Shown: positions 6,673 to 15,179, counted from the first letter of the stretch. The stretch is DNA of 21,606 bases from JBGPTK01 sp041497605 (GCA_041497605.1 JBGQGW010000029.1:1-21606), one strand, 5' to 3'. Notes: generated by a model not told the origin, from the sequence alone. A program made the numbers and translations.

Positions 6673-9168
6673 TCACGACGCCGCCGACACCAGCGAGAAT
6701 TCTACCCGCAAACGGAACGGGTCGATCCGGTCCGCCCGCACGCGTACCCGGTCGCCCAGATGAAAGCTTCGCCGGCCCCGTGCCGTCACGATCGCTTGAT
6801 CCTGCTCCCGGTAAAAACATCGCTCGCCGGCCGCTTCCTCAAGATGATCGATCGGCACCAGCCCCTCGACAAAAATCTCGATCAACTCGACGAAGAATCC
6901 GAATTTCTGCACTGAAATAATCAGCGCTTCATATTCGTCGCCCAGATGCTGCTCCATGTACTGCGCCGTCTTCCAATCCACCAGTTCGCGCTCGGCCAGA
7001 TCGGCGCGCCTCTCCGCCTCGGAAGATTCCGTGGCAATCGATTCCAGGTCGCCACGGTGATAGGGCCCGAGCGCCGCCGGCGCGCGCTCTTCTTTCTCGC
7101 GTTTGAACGATATGTGCGGCGCCACCGCCCCCGGATTCTCGAGCGCCCATTTCAGCGCGCGGTGCACGATCAAATCCGGATAACGCCGGATCGGCGAAGT
7201 GAAATGTGTATATTCGTCCGTGGCCAGGGCAAAATGCCCCAGCGGATCGACTGCATAACGCGCTTGCTTCAACGAGCGCAGCATCAGGTAGGAAACGATT
7301 CGCTCTTCCGGCTTTCCCGCGATTTTCTGCGTCAATCGCTGGTAGTGTTGCGGAAGAATCTCAATCTCATCCGCGGCGGGTAACTTCACCTCCATCGGAC
7401 GCATGCGGCCGTGACCGCGATGCGGCCCCCGCGCGGGCGCCTTTACCTTTCCGTGTCTCACCGCCACTCGCCGCTCCACCAGGTCTTCCACACCCAGCGA
7501 ATAGCCGAACGCGTGCGCCAGCCCTTCGAATTCCATCACTTTTTTCGGATCGGGCTTTTCATGCACTCGATGCAGCGACGCGATTCCCCGGTGCTCCAGG
7601 TAACTCGCCACCGCCTCATTCGCGGCCAGCATGAACTCCTCGATAATGCGGTGCGCGATATTGCGGTCGCTCCGGCCGATCGAGACCATGCGCCCCATTT
7701 CGTCGAACTCGATCACTCGCTCCGGCAGATCGAAATCGATCGAGCCCCGCTTGGCGCGCCGCGCGTTCAGTAGCAGCGCCAATTCCCGCATCAGCCGGAA
7801 TTCGCCAGCCAGCGCCGCATAACGCTCCAGCATTTCCGCGTCGCCTTCCAGCACCTTGTTTACGTTCGTGTACGTCATCCGCTCCGCCGAGCGAATCACT
7901 CCCGGCATGAAATCCGCACGCACAACGTCGCCCGTTCCGTCGATCTCCATCAACGCCGACATCACCAGCCGGTCCACGTGCGGCTTCAGCGAGCAGATTC
8001 CGTTGGATAGTTCTTCGCGCAGCATCGGCACGGCCCGCCCGGGAAAATACACCGAAGTGCCGCGCAGCCGCGCTTCCCGGTCCTGCGGCGATTCGCGGCG
8101 AACATAGCTGGCCACGTCCGCGATATGGACCTGCAACTCGTAATTGCCGTTGGCGAGCCACTTCACATGGACGGCATCGTCAAAATCCTTCGCCGTCTCG
8201 CCGTCGATCGTGACGATGGGTGAATCACGAAAGTCGCGCCGGCCCCGCCAATCCGCTTCGCTCACATGCTGCGGAGTGGCGCGCGCCTCTTCCAGCACTT
8301 CGACGGGAAAAATGTTAGGCAGGTGATGTTTGCGAATGATGATCTCAATATCCACTCCGATCTCGCCTGGCCGTCCCAGAATCTCCACCACCCGCCCGGC
8401 GGGCGCCACGCCGCCTTTCGGAAAACGCGTCAATTCCACGTTCACCACTGCGCCTTCCAGCTCCGGCAGCCGCTTGCGTTGCCCTGCCGCATCGCCGGTT
8501 TTTTCGCGAAGCTCCGGCGTCAATTCTTCGCCGGGCGGAATCACAATCTCGTGATGCAGCCTCGTGTCATACGGGAGCACAACATTGCCGCGCGGTCCGT
8601 AGCGGAAAAGCCCCACCACGGTCGGATGGGCGCGATTCAGCACGCGCACGATGCGTCCTTCCGCGCGTCCATCGCGGCCACGCCGGTCGATGCGCGCCAG
8701 CACGCGGTCCCCGTGCATCGCGTCGCCCATTTGATCGCGCCCGATGAATAGGTCGCCATCCATCCATGGCACAGCCTGCGCCGGAACCACGAATCCATAC
8801 CCGTCGCGATGTGCCACCAGACGGCCTTCGATCAAATTGGGATCGCGCGCCGTCTTTGGCGGCAAATTTTCGCCCGATTCTTTGGCGGACGCCGGCCGCA
8901 CCGAAGTTGCCGCCGTTTTCTCCGCCTTGCGGCTTTGGCCCGCCAGGCGGAATCGGCCCGGGTGCGCCTCTTCGATCTCTCCTTTGCGCTTTGAGCGCAA
9001 AAGAATCTTCTGGAGCTCGCGCCTTCCGTGGTGGCGCAGCCCCAGCGCATGGGCGATATCTCTCGCGCTCGCTGGCTGCGAGCTTTTTCCCAAGAAATCG
9101 AGAACGCTTTCGCGGGTCACCTCGGGAAGGCGAATCTTTGCTTCGCGTGGCTGCTTGTGGCGTGACAT
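6673..9168 (-). CDS. rnr: Ribonuclease R (RNB-domain 3'-5' exoribonuclease)
   Basis: A protein of 831 residues with the family domain order. There is an N-terminal winged-helix RNase R domain (about 14-75), cold-shock-like OB folds (about 108-300), the RNB catalytic domain (about 315-665) and an S1 RNA-binding domain (about 744-828). The Mg-binding acidic cluster is D322, D328, D330 and D331 (TIDGETAKDFDDA). The RNB signature THFTSPIRRYPDLIVHR is intact at 654-670. It degrades structured RNA processively from the 3' end in the cytosol and takes part in rRNA and mRNA quality control. A basic insert (about 571-592, rich in R, G, H and K) sits inside the RNB domain, and the usual long Lys-rich C-terminal tail is missing. 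ATG at 9168 has only a weak ribosome binding site. Confidence 0.97.
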   Translation of the reverse strand: MSRHKQPREAKIRLPEVTRESVLDFLGKSSQPASARDIAHALGLRHHGRRELQKILLRSKRKGEIEEAHPGRFRLAGQSRKAEKTAATSVRPASAKESGENLPPKTARDPNLIEGRLVAHRDGYGFVVPAQAVPWMDGDLFIGRDQMGDAMHGDRVLARIDRRGRDGRAEGRIVRVLNRAHPTVVGLFRYGPRGNVVLPYDTRLHHEIVIPPGEELTPELREKTGDAAGQRKRLPELEGAVVNVELTRFPKGGVAPAGRVVEILGRPGEIGVDIEIIIRKHHLPNIFPVEVLEEARATPQHVSEADWRGRRDFRDSPIVTIDGETAKDFDDAVHVKWLANGNYELQVHIADVASYVRRESPQDREARLRGTSVYFPGRAVPMLREELSNGICSLKPHVDRLVMSALMEIDGTGDVVRADFMPGVIRSAERMTYTNVNKVLEGDAEMLERYAALAGEFRLMRELALLLNARRAKRGSIDFDLPERVIEFDEMGRMVSIGRSDRNIAHRIIEEFMLAANEAVASYLEHRGIASLHRVHEKPDPKKVMEFEGLAHAFGYSLGVEDLVERRVAVRHGKVKAPARGPHRGHGRMRPMEVKLPAADEIEILPQHYQRLTQKIAGKPEERIVSYLMLRSLKQARYAVDPLGHFALATDEYTHFTSPIRRYPDLIVHRALKWALENPGAVAPHISFKREKEERAPAALGPYHRGDLESIATESSEAERRADLAERELVDWKTAQYMEQHLGDEYEALIISVQKFGFFVELIEIFVEGLVPIDHLEEAAGERCFYREQDQAIVTARGRRSFHLGDRVRVRADRIDPFRLRVEFSLVSAAS

Positions 9169-9483
9169 ATTCTTATGGCCGCGCTGGCCCTGCTTCGGCG
9201 GCGGCCGGCGCCGTCATTGTACCCGGCTTCGAGCCTTGCCTGCCGGTGCAACTTTTTTCCATCGCCAGGGTTAAAACCGGCAAGGTAGTTCAGCTCTCGC
9301 AGTTTGCTTCCTTCAAGGCGCAAAGCGTGAGCTGGAAGTAAACCGAACAGGCGGGCGGTCCGACCCGGGCCGCCCCCTTCTTCCCTCGCCACGCAAGTTC
9401 CCCCGAGCCGCGCGCCAGACGCTGTATACACATTTCCGCTTCGGCTATCTCGTCGGTTAAACTGCAGTCCAGTGAATCGTTGA
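9169..9483. other. 315-bp intergenic region between divergent rnr and TPR gene
   Basis: It must hold the promoters of both divergent genes, but I see no convincing -35/-10 pair, RNA gene or riboswitch. The one structure that stands out is a GC-rich inverted repeat, GGGCGG (9353-9358) and CCGCCC (9370-9375), with no T-run. Open frames crossing it on both strands lack codon-like composition or start signals and were not called. Confidence 0.5.
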
Positions 9484-10788
9484 ATGCCAAATCGTTTCTG
9501 CGCGCGCAAACCATTTCGACCAATCCTCGCCGCTCTCCTCTGCTGCACGATCTCAACTGGCGCTGCCCCCCTGCTATGTAGGGTCCGCCTTCAGGCGCGA
9601 CCCTCCTGCTTTCTCGGAATAAACCCCGCGCTGCAAACTCCGTCGCTGCCGTCCGCTTCCACGCCGCTGAAAGTGCGTCCCGATGACGCGCCCACCCGCG
9701 AAGGCTTCGAACGTTTCTACAACAATGATTACGAAGCGGCGATCACCCTTTTCGAGCAGGCGCAAAAAGCCCACCCGGACGATCCCTTTGCCGCGAATCA
9801 TCTGTTGCAAGCGGTCCTGGTGCGCGAGCTCGACCGTGAAGGCGCCCTGAGCGCCCAGCTCTACATGGGAAATGAATTTCTCCGCGCCAGGAAGGCTCCG
9901 GTCGATCCTCAGTTTCGCTCGCGCATTCAAGAACTCGCCGCCCGCGCCATCGCGCTCTCCGAACAACGGCTCAAAACGAATTCCAGGGATGCGGATGCTC
10001 TCTACGCCCTCGGCGCCACTCGCGCTCTTCGCGCCACCTATGAAGGCCTGATCGATAAGTCGTGGTTTTCCGCGCTGCGCAGCGCTCTCGCAGCCTATCA
10101 CGATCACCAGCGTGTGCTCGAAATTTCGCCCAACTATGACGACGCAAAATTGGTCGTCGGCGTTTACAACTACGTGATCGCCGCTTTGCCCTTGTACGAA
10201 AAAATCGCCGCTTTCCTCCTGGCCATCACCGGCAGCAAAACCAAAGGCATCGAGGATGTCCGCCAGGCCGCGAACGCCGGCGGCGAGGCCAGCGTCGATG
10301 CCAAAACAGCTCTTTCGCTTTTTCTCGCGCGCGAACATCAATATCCCGAAGCCATTCAGCTCATGCACGACCTGTACGGAACCTATCCCCACAATTTCCA
10401 CTTTGGCCTCTGGGAAGCGGATCTGCTCCGCGCCTCCGGCAGCCTCCCGGAATCCGTGGCTGCCTATCGAAATTTGCTGGCGCTCTCGCGGCAAGGATTC
10501 TTCCCCAACGCGCGCATCGGCAAAGCCGCGTACGGCTTGGGCCAATCCTTCCGCTTGCTGTCAAAATACGCGGATGCTGCGGAATCTTTCGAATCCGCCG
10601 CCCAATTGTCCAGCGCCGACATCGAGTTGGCAGCTCGGGCGAAACTCGCTGCCGGAGAAATGTACGATTTGCAAAAGAAGCGAGGCCTGGCGGTGAAAAA
10701 TTACGCGGAGGTCCTCGCGATGGCCGCCGATTTGCCGGAAGCCCAGGAAGCCCGCCGCCTGCTGAAGCAGCCCTACCACAATCCTTGA
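9484..10788 (+). CDS. Exported TPR-repeat protein
   Basis: A protein of 434 residues. An N-terminal signal peptide (basic CARKPFR then a hydrophobic core, cut near STGAAP) points to export. The mature part is helical with TPR-like units, clearest near 72-105 (YNNDYEAAITLFEQAQKAHPDD), about 280-345, and 352-425 (YADAAESFESAAQ). The unusual residues LLCRVRLQARPSCF right after the signal peptide come from a palindromic repeat inserted in frame (9574-9604). TPR proteins scaffold protein complexes; the partner is unknown. It precedes the NapC-like cytochrome by 208 bp, but nothing in the sequence ties the two together. The ribosome binding site before ATG 9484 is weak. Confidence 0.87.
   Translation: MPNRFCARKPFRPILAALLCCTISTGAAPLLCRVRLQARPSCFLGINPALQTPSLPSASTPLKVRPDDAPTREGFERFYNNDYEAAITLFEQAQKAHPDDPFAANHLLQAVLVRELDREGALSAQLYMGNEFLRARKAPVDPQFRSRIQELAARAIALSEQRLKTNSRDADALYALGATRALRATYEGLIDKSWFSALRSALAAYHDHQRVLEISPNYDDAKLVVGVYNYVIAALPLYEKIAAFLLAITGSKTKGIEDVRQAANAGGEASVDAKTALSLFLAREHQYPEAIQLMHDLYGTYPHNFHFGLWEADLLRASGSLPESVAAYRNLLALSRQGFFPNARIGKAAYGLGQSFRLLSKYADAAESFESAAQLSSADIELAARAKLAAGEMYDLQKKRGLAVKNYAEVLAMAADLPEAQEARRLLKQPYHNP
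9574..9604. repeat. REP-like palindrome inside the TPR coding sequence
   Basis: TGTAGGGTCCGCC, TTCA and GGCGCGACCC form an imperfect hairpin (GGGTC-CGCC pairing with GGCG-c-GACCC). The TGTAGGG prefix is shared with the element at 4767-4796. It falls in the codons just after the signal peptide and adds about ten atypical residues. Confidence 0.5.
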
Positions 10789-10996
10789 GTTCCTCCGCGA
10801 AACTCCCGCCTGCGATCCAATCACGGGCCAAACGATCACTTCCGTCCCCATCCGTCCAGGGGTTGAAATTGTCTCCACCTTAGCTTCCGATTTGTCTCTC
10901 TCTTGTGATAGCTTTGCATCGCCTTGGGACGCCCGGCGCTGAGGGTGAAATACATTCAGCGTGCCGCAGGGAAATGAACGTCAAGGAAATCAAACC

Positions 10997-12451
10997 ATGC
11001 CATTGCAGGAACGCATTGCTTCTTGGACCCGCCCCATTCTCTTTCTCGGGCGCAACACCATTTCGCTCATCGGCGTAGTCCTCACCACCAGCGGCGGCAT
11101 CTCCATGGTCGCCTACTGGGTCTTCGAAATTCTTCTCAGCAGTGGCGTGAGCAGTTCCCCCTATTCTGGAATCATTTTTTTCCTGGCTTTGCCCAGCTTC
11201 TTCGTGACCGGTTTGATCCTGATACCGGTCGGCGCAATCTTGCGGCGGCGGCAATTGGCAGCTCGGGGCGAATTGCCGTCCGTCTATCCCAAGTTCGACC
11301 TCCGTGATCCGTTCATCCAGCGGTCGGTGGAGTTGGTGACGGTCGCCACCATCCTCAATTTCATGATTCTCAGCGTGGCCTCTTACCGCGCCACCGAGTA
11401 CATGGATTCAGTTACCTTCTGCGGCCAGGCGTGCCACACCGTGATGCAGCCGGAATTCGCCGCTTACCTCGATTCCCCGCATGCCCGCGTGCAATGCGTG
11501 CAGTGTCACATCGGCCCGGGAGCCGGGTGGTTTGTGCGTTCCAAGGTTTCCGGCTTGCGCCAGGTGTATGCGGTCACCTTCCACACCTATCACCGCCCCA
11601 TTCCTACGCCCGTGAAGTATCTCCGTCCCGCGCGCGAAACCTGTGAGCAATGCCACTGGCCCCAGCGCTACGAGGGCGACAAAGTATTGGTTCGCACCAA
11701 ATATTCCGAAGATGAAAAAAATACCGCCCTCACCACCGTGCTGGTGCTGAAGATCGGCGGTCACACCTGGCAAGGGGGCGTCGGCATCCACGGCCGGCAT
11801 CTCGATACGAAAGCGCCCATCACCTATGTCTCCACGGATGAGCAACACGAGTCAATTCCGCAGGTCACTCATCTCGGCGCAAATGGAAAGCTAGTTGTCT
11901 TCCAGTCCACCGACGCCAAACCCACCGAGCAAGACTTGGCGCGTGGCGAGCATCGCACCATGGATTGCGTGGACTGCCACAATCGCCCCACCCATGCCTT
12001 TCAATTGCCCGATCATGCGGTGGATTTAGCCATGTCGCAGGGTCAGATCAGCACCGATCTGCCGTACATCAAGAAGAAAGCCGTCGAAGTTCTGAAGGCC
12101 GAATACCCCGACCGCGCAACCGCGGCTCAGCAAATTCCCTCCGCCATAACCGCGTTTTATCGCACCAGTTATCCGGATGTGTATACACAGCATCGCGACC
12201 AGGTCGAAACCGCGGCCGACAAAGTGAAGGCCATTTACCTTCGCAACATTTTCCCGGAAATGAAAATCACCTGGGGCACGCACCCCAATAACCTGGGCCA
12301 CATGGATTCCAACGGCTGCTTCCGCTGCCACGACGGGAGCCATACCAGCGCCGATGGCCAAACGATTCCGAATGATTGCTCCACGTGCCACAACATCCTG
12401 GCCATGGACGAGAAAAATCCCAAGATTCTCAGCGACCTCGGAATCAAGTAG
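10997..12451 (+). CDS. NapC/NirT-family hexahaem membrane cytochrome c, ImcH-like
   Basis: A protein of 484 residues. Three hydrophobic segments (about 22-47, 57-83, 110-130) anchor it in the inner membrane; the rest is periplasmic. Haem sites: a non-standard CX3CH at 142-147 (CGQACH, followed by xxM), then five CXXCH at 167, 216, 324, 441 and 461. The NapC/NrfH signature CVQCHIGPGAG is present. The three helices, length and haem spacing resemble Geobacter ImcH, an inner-membrane quinol oxidase used for high-potential extracellular acceptors, though ImcH has seven haems. Expected role: oxidise quinol and pass electrons to periplasmic cytochromes. ATG at 10997 is supported by AAGGAA 8 nt upstream; an earlier in-frame GTG (10961) is not. 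It ends 22 bp from the convergent 13-haem gene. Confidence 0.93.
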   Translation: MPLQERIASWTRPILFLGRNTISLIGVVLTTSGGISMVAYWVFEILLSSGVSSSPYSGIIFFLALPSFFVTGLILIPVGAILRRRQLAARGELPSVYPKFDLRDPFIQRSVELVTVATILNFMILSVASYRATEYMDSVTFCGQACHTVMQPEFAAYLDSPHARVQCVQCHIGPGAGWFVRSKVSGLRQVYAVTFHTYHRPIPTPVKYLRPARETCEQCHWPQRYEGDKVLVRTKYSEDEKNTALTTVLVLKIGGHTWQGGVGIHGRHLDTKAPITYVSTDEQHESIPQVTHLGANGKLVVFQSTDAKPTEQDLARGEHRTMDCVDCHNRPTHAFQLPDHAVDLAMSQGQISTDLPYIKKKAVEVLKAEYPDRATAAQQIPSAITAFYRTSYPDVYTQHRDQVETAADKVKAIYLRNIFPEMKITWGTHPNNLGHMDSNGCFRCHDGSHTSADGQTIPNDCSTCHNILAMDEKNPKILSDLGIK

Positions 12452-12473
12452 ACGCGAACCGGAACCGCTTGCT

Positions 12474-14675
12474 TTAGGCTGGATTTTTCTTCGAAGGATC
12501 TTGCTTCGGCGGGATGGAGTTTTCCGCAGCCTCGCTCGCTCCTGGTTTCTCTTTTTCCCGTGTTTCTTGCGTCTTCGCTTGCTCGGCCTTTTCTTGCTCC
12601 TGTAGCGCTCGGAGATAGGCGGGGCGCGTATGCCGCAAATGGTCCGCGGAAGCTTTTCCGGTCAGCCACGAAAGATCGAGCGGATAGACATCCGGATCGA
12701 AGATGGTTGTGTAGAAATGCCAGATGACGATGGCCAGCGTCGCCAGGATCGCTTCATAATAATGGAGCACCGTCGCCGCGTCGCTCACCCACTTCGGAAA
12801 ATGCCGCAGTGAAAAATTGTTGAACCACAGCAGAAAACCGGTCAGCACCATTACGAACGTGCCCCACATAAAAGCGAGGTATTCCACTTTTTCCGCGTAG
12901 CTGAACTTTCCAAATTGCGGCCCCTCGCCGGCCAGTCCGAAATTGTAGAGAAACATGTGGACCAGATCGCGCAGGTCCTGCGGCACGGGCATCATGTGGC
13001 GCAGCATGGACCGGTCGCGGCGGGAAACGATCAGGTGCACGATGTGATACACCAGCGACGCAATCAGCACCACGGCGGCGATGCGGTGCAGCGTTCCTCG
13101 AAATGCGTACAGGCTTTCCCACTGCAGCATTGGCCGCGCCCACCACGATCCGGGGAATTTCAACGCGAAGCCGGTCACCACCAGTGTCGGAAAACTCACC
13201 ACCACCAGCCAGTGTTCGATCCGGAAGTGCAGATTCATCCGCGGGACCTTCTCACCGGTCTCGACGCGTGGTTTGTGCCGCAGCAATTTTCCGAAGAAAT
13301 CCACGGCGTTGTGAAACACCATGAACAGAATGGTCAGCGGAATCAGCACCCAATAAAACAAACGGATCCATCGAACCACGCGGTTCTCGGTGGCCGAAGA
13401 TTCCCGCACATGGACGGGGCCGATCGCGAACGTGGTGCCCGCGCCCGGATGGCACGTTCCGCATGTTTTCGCCAGGTTTGCGGGATGGATCGTCGAGCGG
13501 GGATCGCTCGGCGGAAAAATGTTATGCACGCCGTGGCACGACGCGCAATTCGCCACCGTTTGCGAACCCGCTCTCATCGCGAGACCGTGGTAGCTGTCAT
13601 CAAACGCGGGCACTTTGTCCAGCGGAAGATTGTAGCGCTGCGCCAGCCGCTCATCCGCGTGGCAGCGTCCGCACGTCTCCGCCGAAACGCGCGCCGGGTT
13701 CACCGGCGATTGCGGCTCGCTGGGCGCCAGGATATTGTGCTCGCCATGACAATCGGTGCACACGGGAGCGCCGGCGACGCTCTCCTCGACCGCCTTCCCG
13801 TGGACGCTCTGCAAATAGATGTCGCGAATCTGCGAGTGGCAGGCGCCGCAGGTTTGCGGGACATTCCAGTGGTTGATTTTCGATTTCGGATCGCGAGCCG
13901 GTAAAATATTGTGAACGCCGTGGCAATCGGAGCAGCTTGCCGCTTTGTCATTTCCGGCCGCTACCGCCCGGCCGTGAATGCTCGACCGGTACGCTTCCAC
14001 CGGCCGCGCAAAAGGAATCAGGTGCTTCTCCAGGTAGGCCGCATTCGAATGGCAGGAACCGCAGGTCGCTGGAAGATTTCGCTTGGCCACCGGTGATGCC
14101 GGATCGCTCTGCGCCACCATATTGTGAGCCGGGCCGTGGCAGGATTGGCAGGTCGCAATCGTTGGCGCGCCGCCCGGCCTCGGCCGGCCATGCACGCTCG
14201 TCCCAAATTCCTTGATCTCGTCGGCGTGACACGCCTTGCATTCCTGTCCCGGTTTCTTTCCCGCCGGCTGAATTTCGTGTGGGTCGCCGTGGCAGCTTGT
14301 GCAGGCATCCGGGCCGAGCATTTCGCCGTGGACACTCTTCGGCGCCGCGGCGGCTTCCTCCGCGTGGCAGGTGGCACACTCCACTTTGGCTACTTTCTTC
14401 GCGTGCGGATAATCCTTGATGTCTCCGTGACAATCGCCGCAGGCAAGACTGCCGTGAACGCTTGCTTTTTGGTGCGCGCCGTCGACATGCAGGTTGCGTC
14501 CCTTATCGTCCTTGAAGTCCTTTTGACCGTGGCAGGCGAGGCAATCCACATTCTGGGGTCGAGGAGCAGGAGGGGGCGTAGGCGCGGTCAGCGTCAGCCA
14601 GAACGTCGCGAAGAGGCAGAAGAGCGTAATTGCATTCCCCTTCCGCGAGTAAGCAGGCTCAGAACAAACTCGCAA
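12474..14675 (-). CDS. 13-haem cytochrome c fused to cytochrome b membrane domain, CbcL-like
   Basis: A protein of 733 residues. A hydrophobic stretch (15-31) acts as signal or anchor. The periplasmic part carries 13 CXXCH sites, starting at residues 45, 79, 100, 125, 146, 176, 205, 248, 276, 306, 335, 377 and 405. Each pair in 156-409 belongs to a repeating unit. Five hydrophobic helices follow (about 436-456, 485-505, 527-550, 599-617, 637-657), with candidate b-haem histidines H455, H488, H530, H544, H547, H638 and H653, as in cytochrome b561/hydrogenase-b subunits. The tail is charged. Geobacter CbcL has the same layout with nine haems and oxidises quinol for low-potential acceptors, so this is probably a quinol-cytochrome oxidoreductase. 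The start is uncertain: TTG at 14675 has no ribosome binding site, whereas GGAAGGGG precedes an in-frame ATT at 14630. Confidence 0.93.
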   Translation of the reverse strand: MRVCSEPAYSRKGNAITLFCLFATFWLTLTAPTPPPAPRPQNVDCLACHGQKDFKDDKGRNLHVDGAHQKASVHGSLACGDCHGDIKDYPHAKKVAKVECATCHAEEAAAAPKSVHGEMLGPDACTSCHGDPHEIQPAGKKPGQECKACHADEIKEFGTSVHGRPRPGGAPTIATCQSCHGPAHNMVAQSDPASPVAKRNLPATCGSCHSNAAYLEKHLIPFARPVEAYRSSIHGRAVAAGNDKAASCSDCHGVHNILPARDPKSKINHWNVPQTCGACHSQIRDIYLQSVHGKAVEESVAGAPVCTDCHGEHNILAPSEPQSPVNPARVSAETCGRCHADERLAQRYNLPLDKVPAFDDSYHGLAMRAGSQTVANCASCHGVHNIFPPSDPRSTIHPANLAKTCGTCHPGAGTTFAIGPVHVRESSATENRVVRWIRLFYWVLIPLTILFMVFHNAVDFFGKLLRHKPRVETGEKVPRMNLHFRIEHWLVVVSFPTLVVTGFALKFPGSWWARPMLQWESLYAFRGTLHRIAAVVLIASLVYHIVHLIVSRRDRSMLRHMMPVPQDLRDLVHMFLYNFGLAGEGPQFGKFSYAEKVEYLAFMWGTFVMVLTGFLLWFNNFSLRHFPKWVSDAATVLHYYEAILATLAIVIWHFYTTIFDPDVYPLDLSWLTGKASADHLRHTRPAYLRALQEQEKAEQAKTQETREKEKPGASEAAENSIPPKQDPSKKNPA
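13449..14210 (-). repeat. Four tandem dihaem repeats within the 13-haem cytochrome
   Basis: Residues 156-209, 230-280, 288-339 and 360-409 repeat the pattern S[VIY]HG, about 15 residues, CxxCHGxxHN, then DPxS, about 10 residues, TCGxCH. The exact segments differ (for example VHNILPARDP, EHNILAPSEP, VHNIFPPSDP), so they are old duplications of a roughly 50-residue dihaem module. Spacing between units is 60-70 residues. Confidence 0.85.
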
Positions 14676-14692
14676 TGGCGGGAATTATTGAC

Positions 14693-14727
14693 GATAAAAC
14701 ACCACGGACGCCCGGAGGCGTCCGTGG
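14693..14727 (-). terminator. Rho-independent terminator after the monohaem cytochrome c gene
   Basis: A perfect 11-bp stem (CCACGGACGCC 14702-14712 with GGCGTCCGTGG 14717-14727) and a 4-nt loop is followed on the minus strand by TGTTTTATC. It lies 47 bp after the cytochrome c stop and 18 bp before the 13-haem gene. It should end or attenuate the upstream transcript. Confidence 0.8.
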
Positions 14728-14773
14728 CTCCATCTCGAGACAACAGGAATCAGATCAGGAATTGCGGCCGTGC

Positions 14774-15115
14774 CTACTTCTTCTTGGCGAGCCCGCGAAT
14801 GTACGCCACCAGTTCTTTGATCTGCTCAGGCTTCAAGCTCTTCTCGTACCCGGGCATTTTGTTCTTGCCCTTGGCGATGATCCCGGCCATCTCATCGTCC
14901 GTTTGCTTCTGGACTTCTGGAGAGCCAAAATCACGGGCGGCGAGTTTTTTGCCCATGACCGTATCGCCTTTCCCATCGGGCCCGTGGCACATGGCGCACT
15001 TTGCTTTATAGACGCTCGCGGCGTCTCCCTGTGCCCGCGCGGGCGCGGCAAGAAGGAATAGACCGGCGACCAGAAGCAACGCTCCCTGACCGATTCGAAC
15101 CAGCGAATGATTCAT
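14774..15115 (-). CDS. Periplasmic class I monohaem cytochrome c
   Basis: A protein of 113 residues. A Sec signal peptide (about 1-28, ending PARAQ) directs it to the periplasm. The haem site is CAMCHG (about 40-45), and the distal Met ligand is in KMPGY. The C-terminal helix (QIKELVAYIRGLAKK) is typical of class I cytochromes c. It likely shuttles electrons between the inner-membrane cytochromes and the decahaem protein. ATG at 15115 is preceded by GGGGGAG 4 nt upstream. It lies 64 bp after the beta-barrel gene on the same strand and is followed by a strong terminator. Confidence 0.95.
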   Translation of the reverse strand: MNHSLVRIGQGALLLVAGLFLLAAPARAQGDAASVYKAKCAMCHGPDGKGDTVMGKKLAARDFGSPEVQKQTDDEMAGIIAKGKNKMPGYEKSLKPEQIKELVAYIRGLAKKK

Positions 15116-15179
15116 CTCACTCCCCCTGTTAAGATGCCGAACGATAACACTTTTTGATCCGGTCCCGCTTCACTCTCTA

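Noticed and set aside
8766..9341. Plus-strand open frame of 191 codons overlapping the 5' end of rnr
   Set aside because: It lies mostly antisense to a certain gene, has no ribosome binding site and its translation has no family-like features; GC-rich antisense frames are often open.
9353..9375. GC-rich inverted repeat in the rnr/TPR gap as a terminator
   Set aside because: Both flanking genes are transcribed away from it and no T-run follows, so a terminator role makes no sense.
10903..10921. TGTGATAGCTTTGCATC upstream of the NapC-like gene as a Crp/Fnr site
   Set aside because: Only the left half matches; the right half (TGCA for TCAC) has several mismatches, so I did not call a site. The gene may therefore lie outside the proposed regulon.
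12452..12473. Search for a terminator between the convergent cytochrome genes
   Set aside because: The 22-bp gap holds only short CCGGAACCG-like words that form no stable stem with a T-run.
13449..14210. Tandem periodicity as a CRISPR or DNA-level repeat array
   Set aside because: The periodicity is at protein level (dihaem modules); the DNA copies are too diverged and uneven in spacing to be an array.
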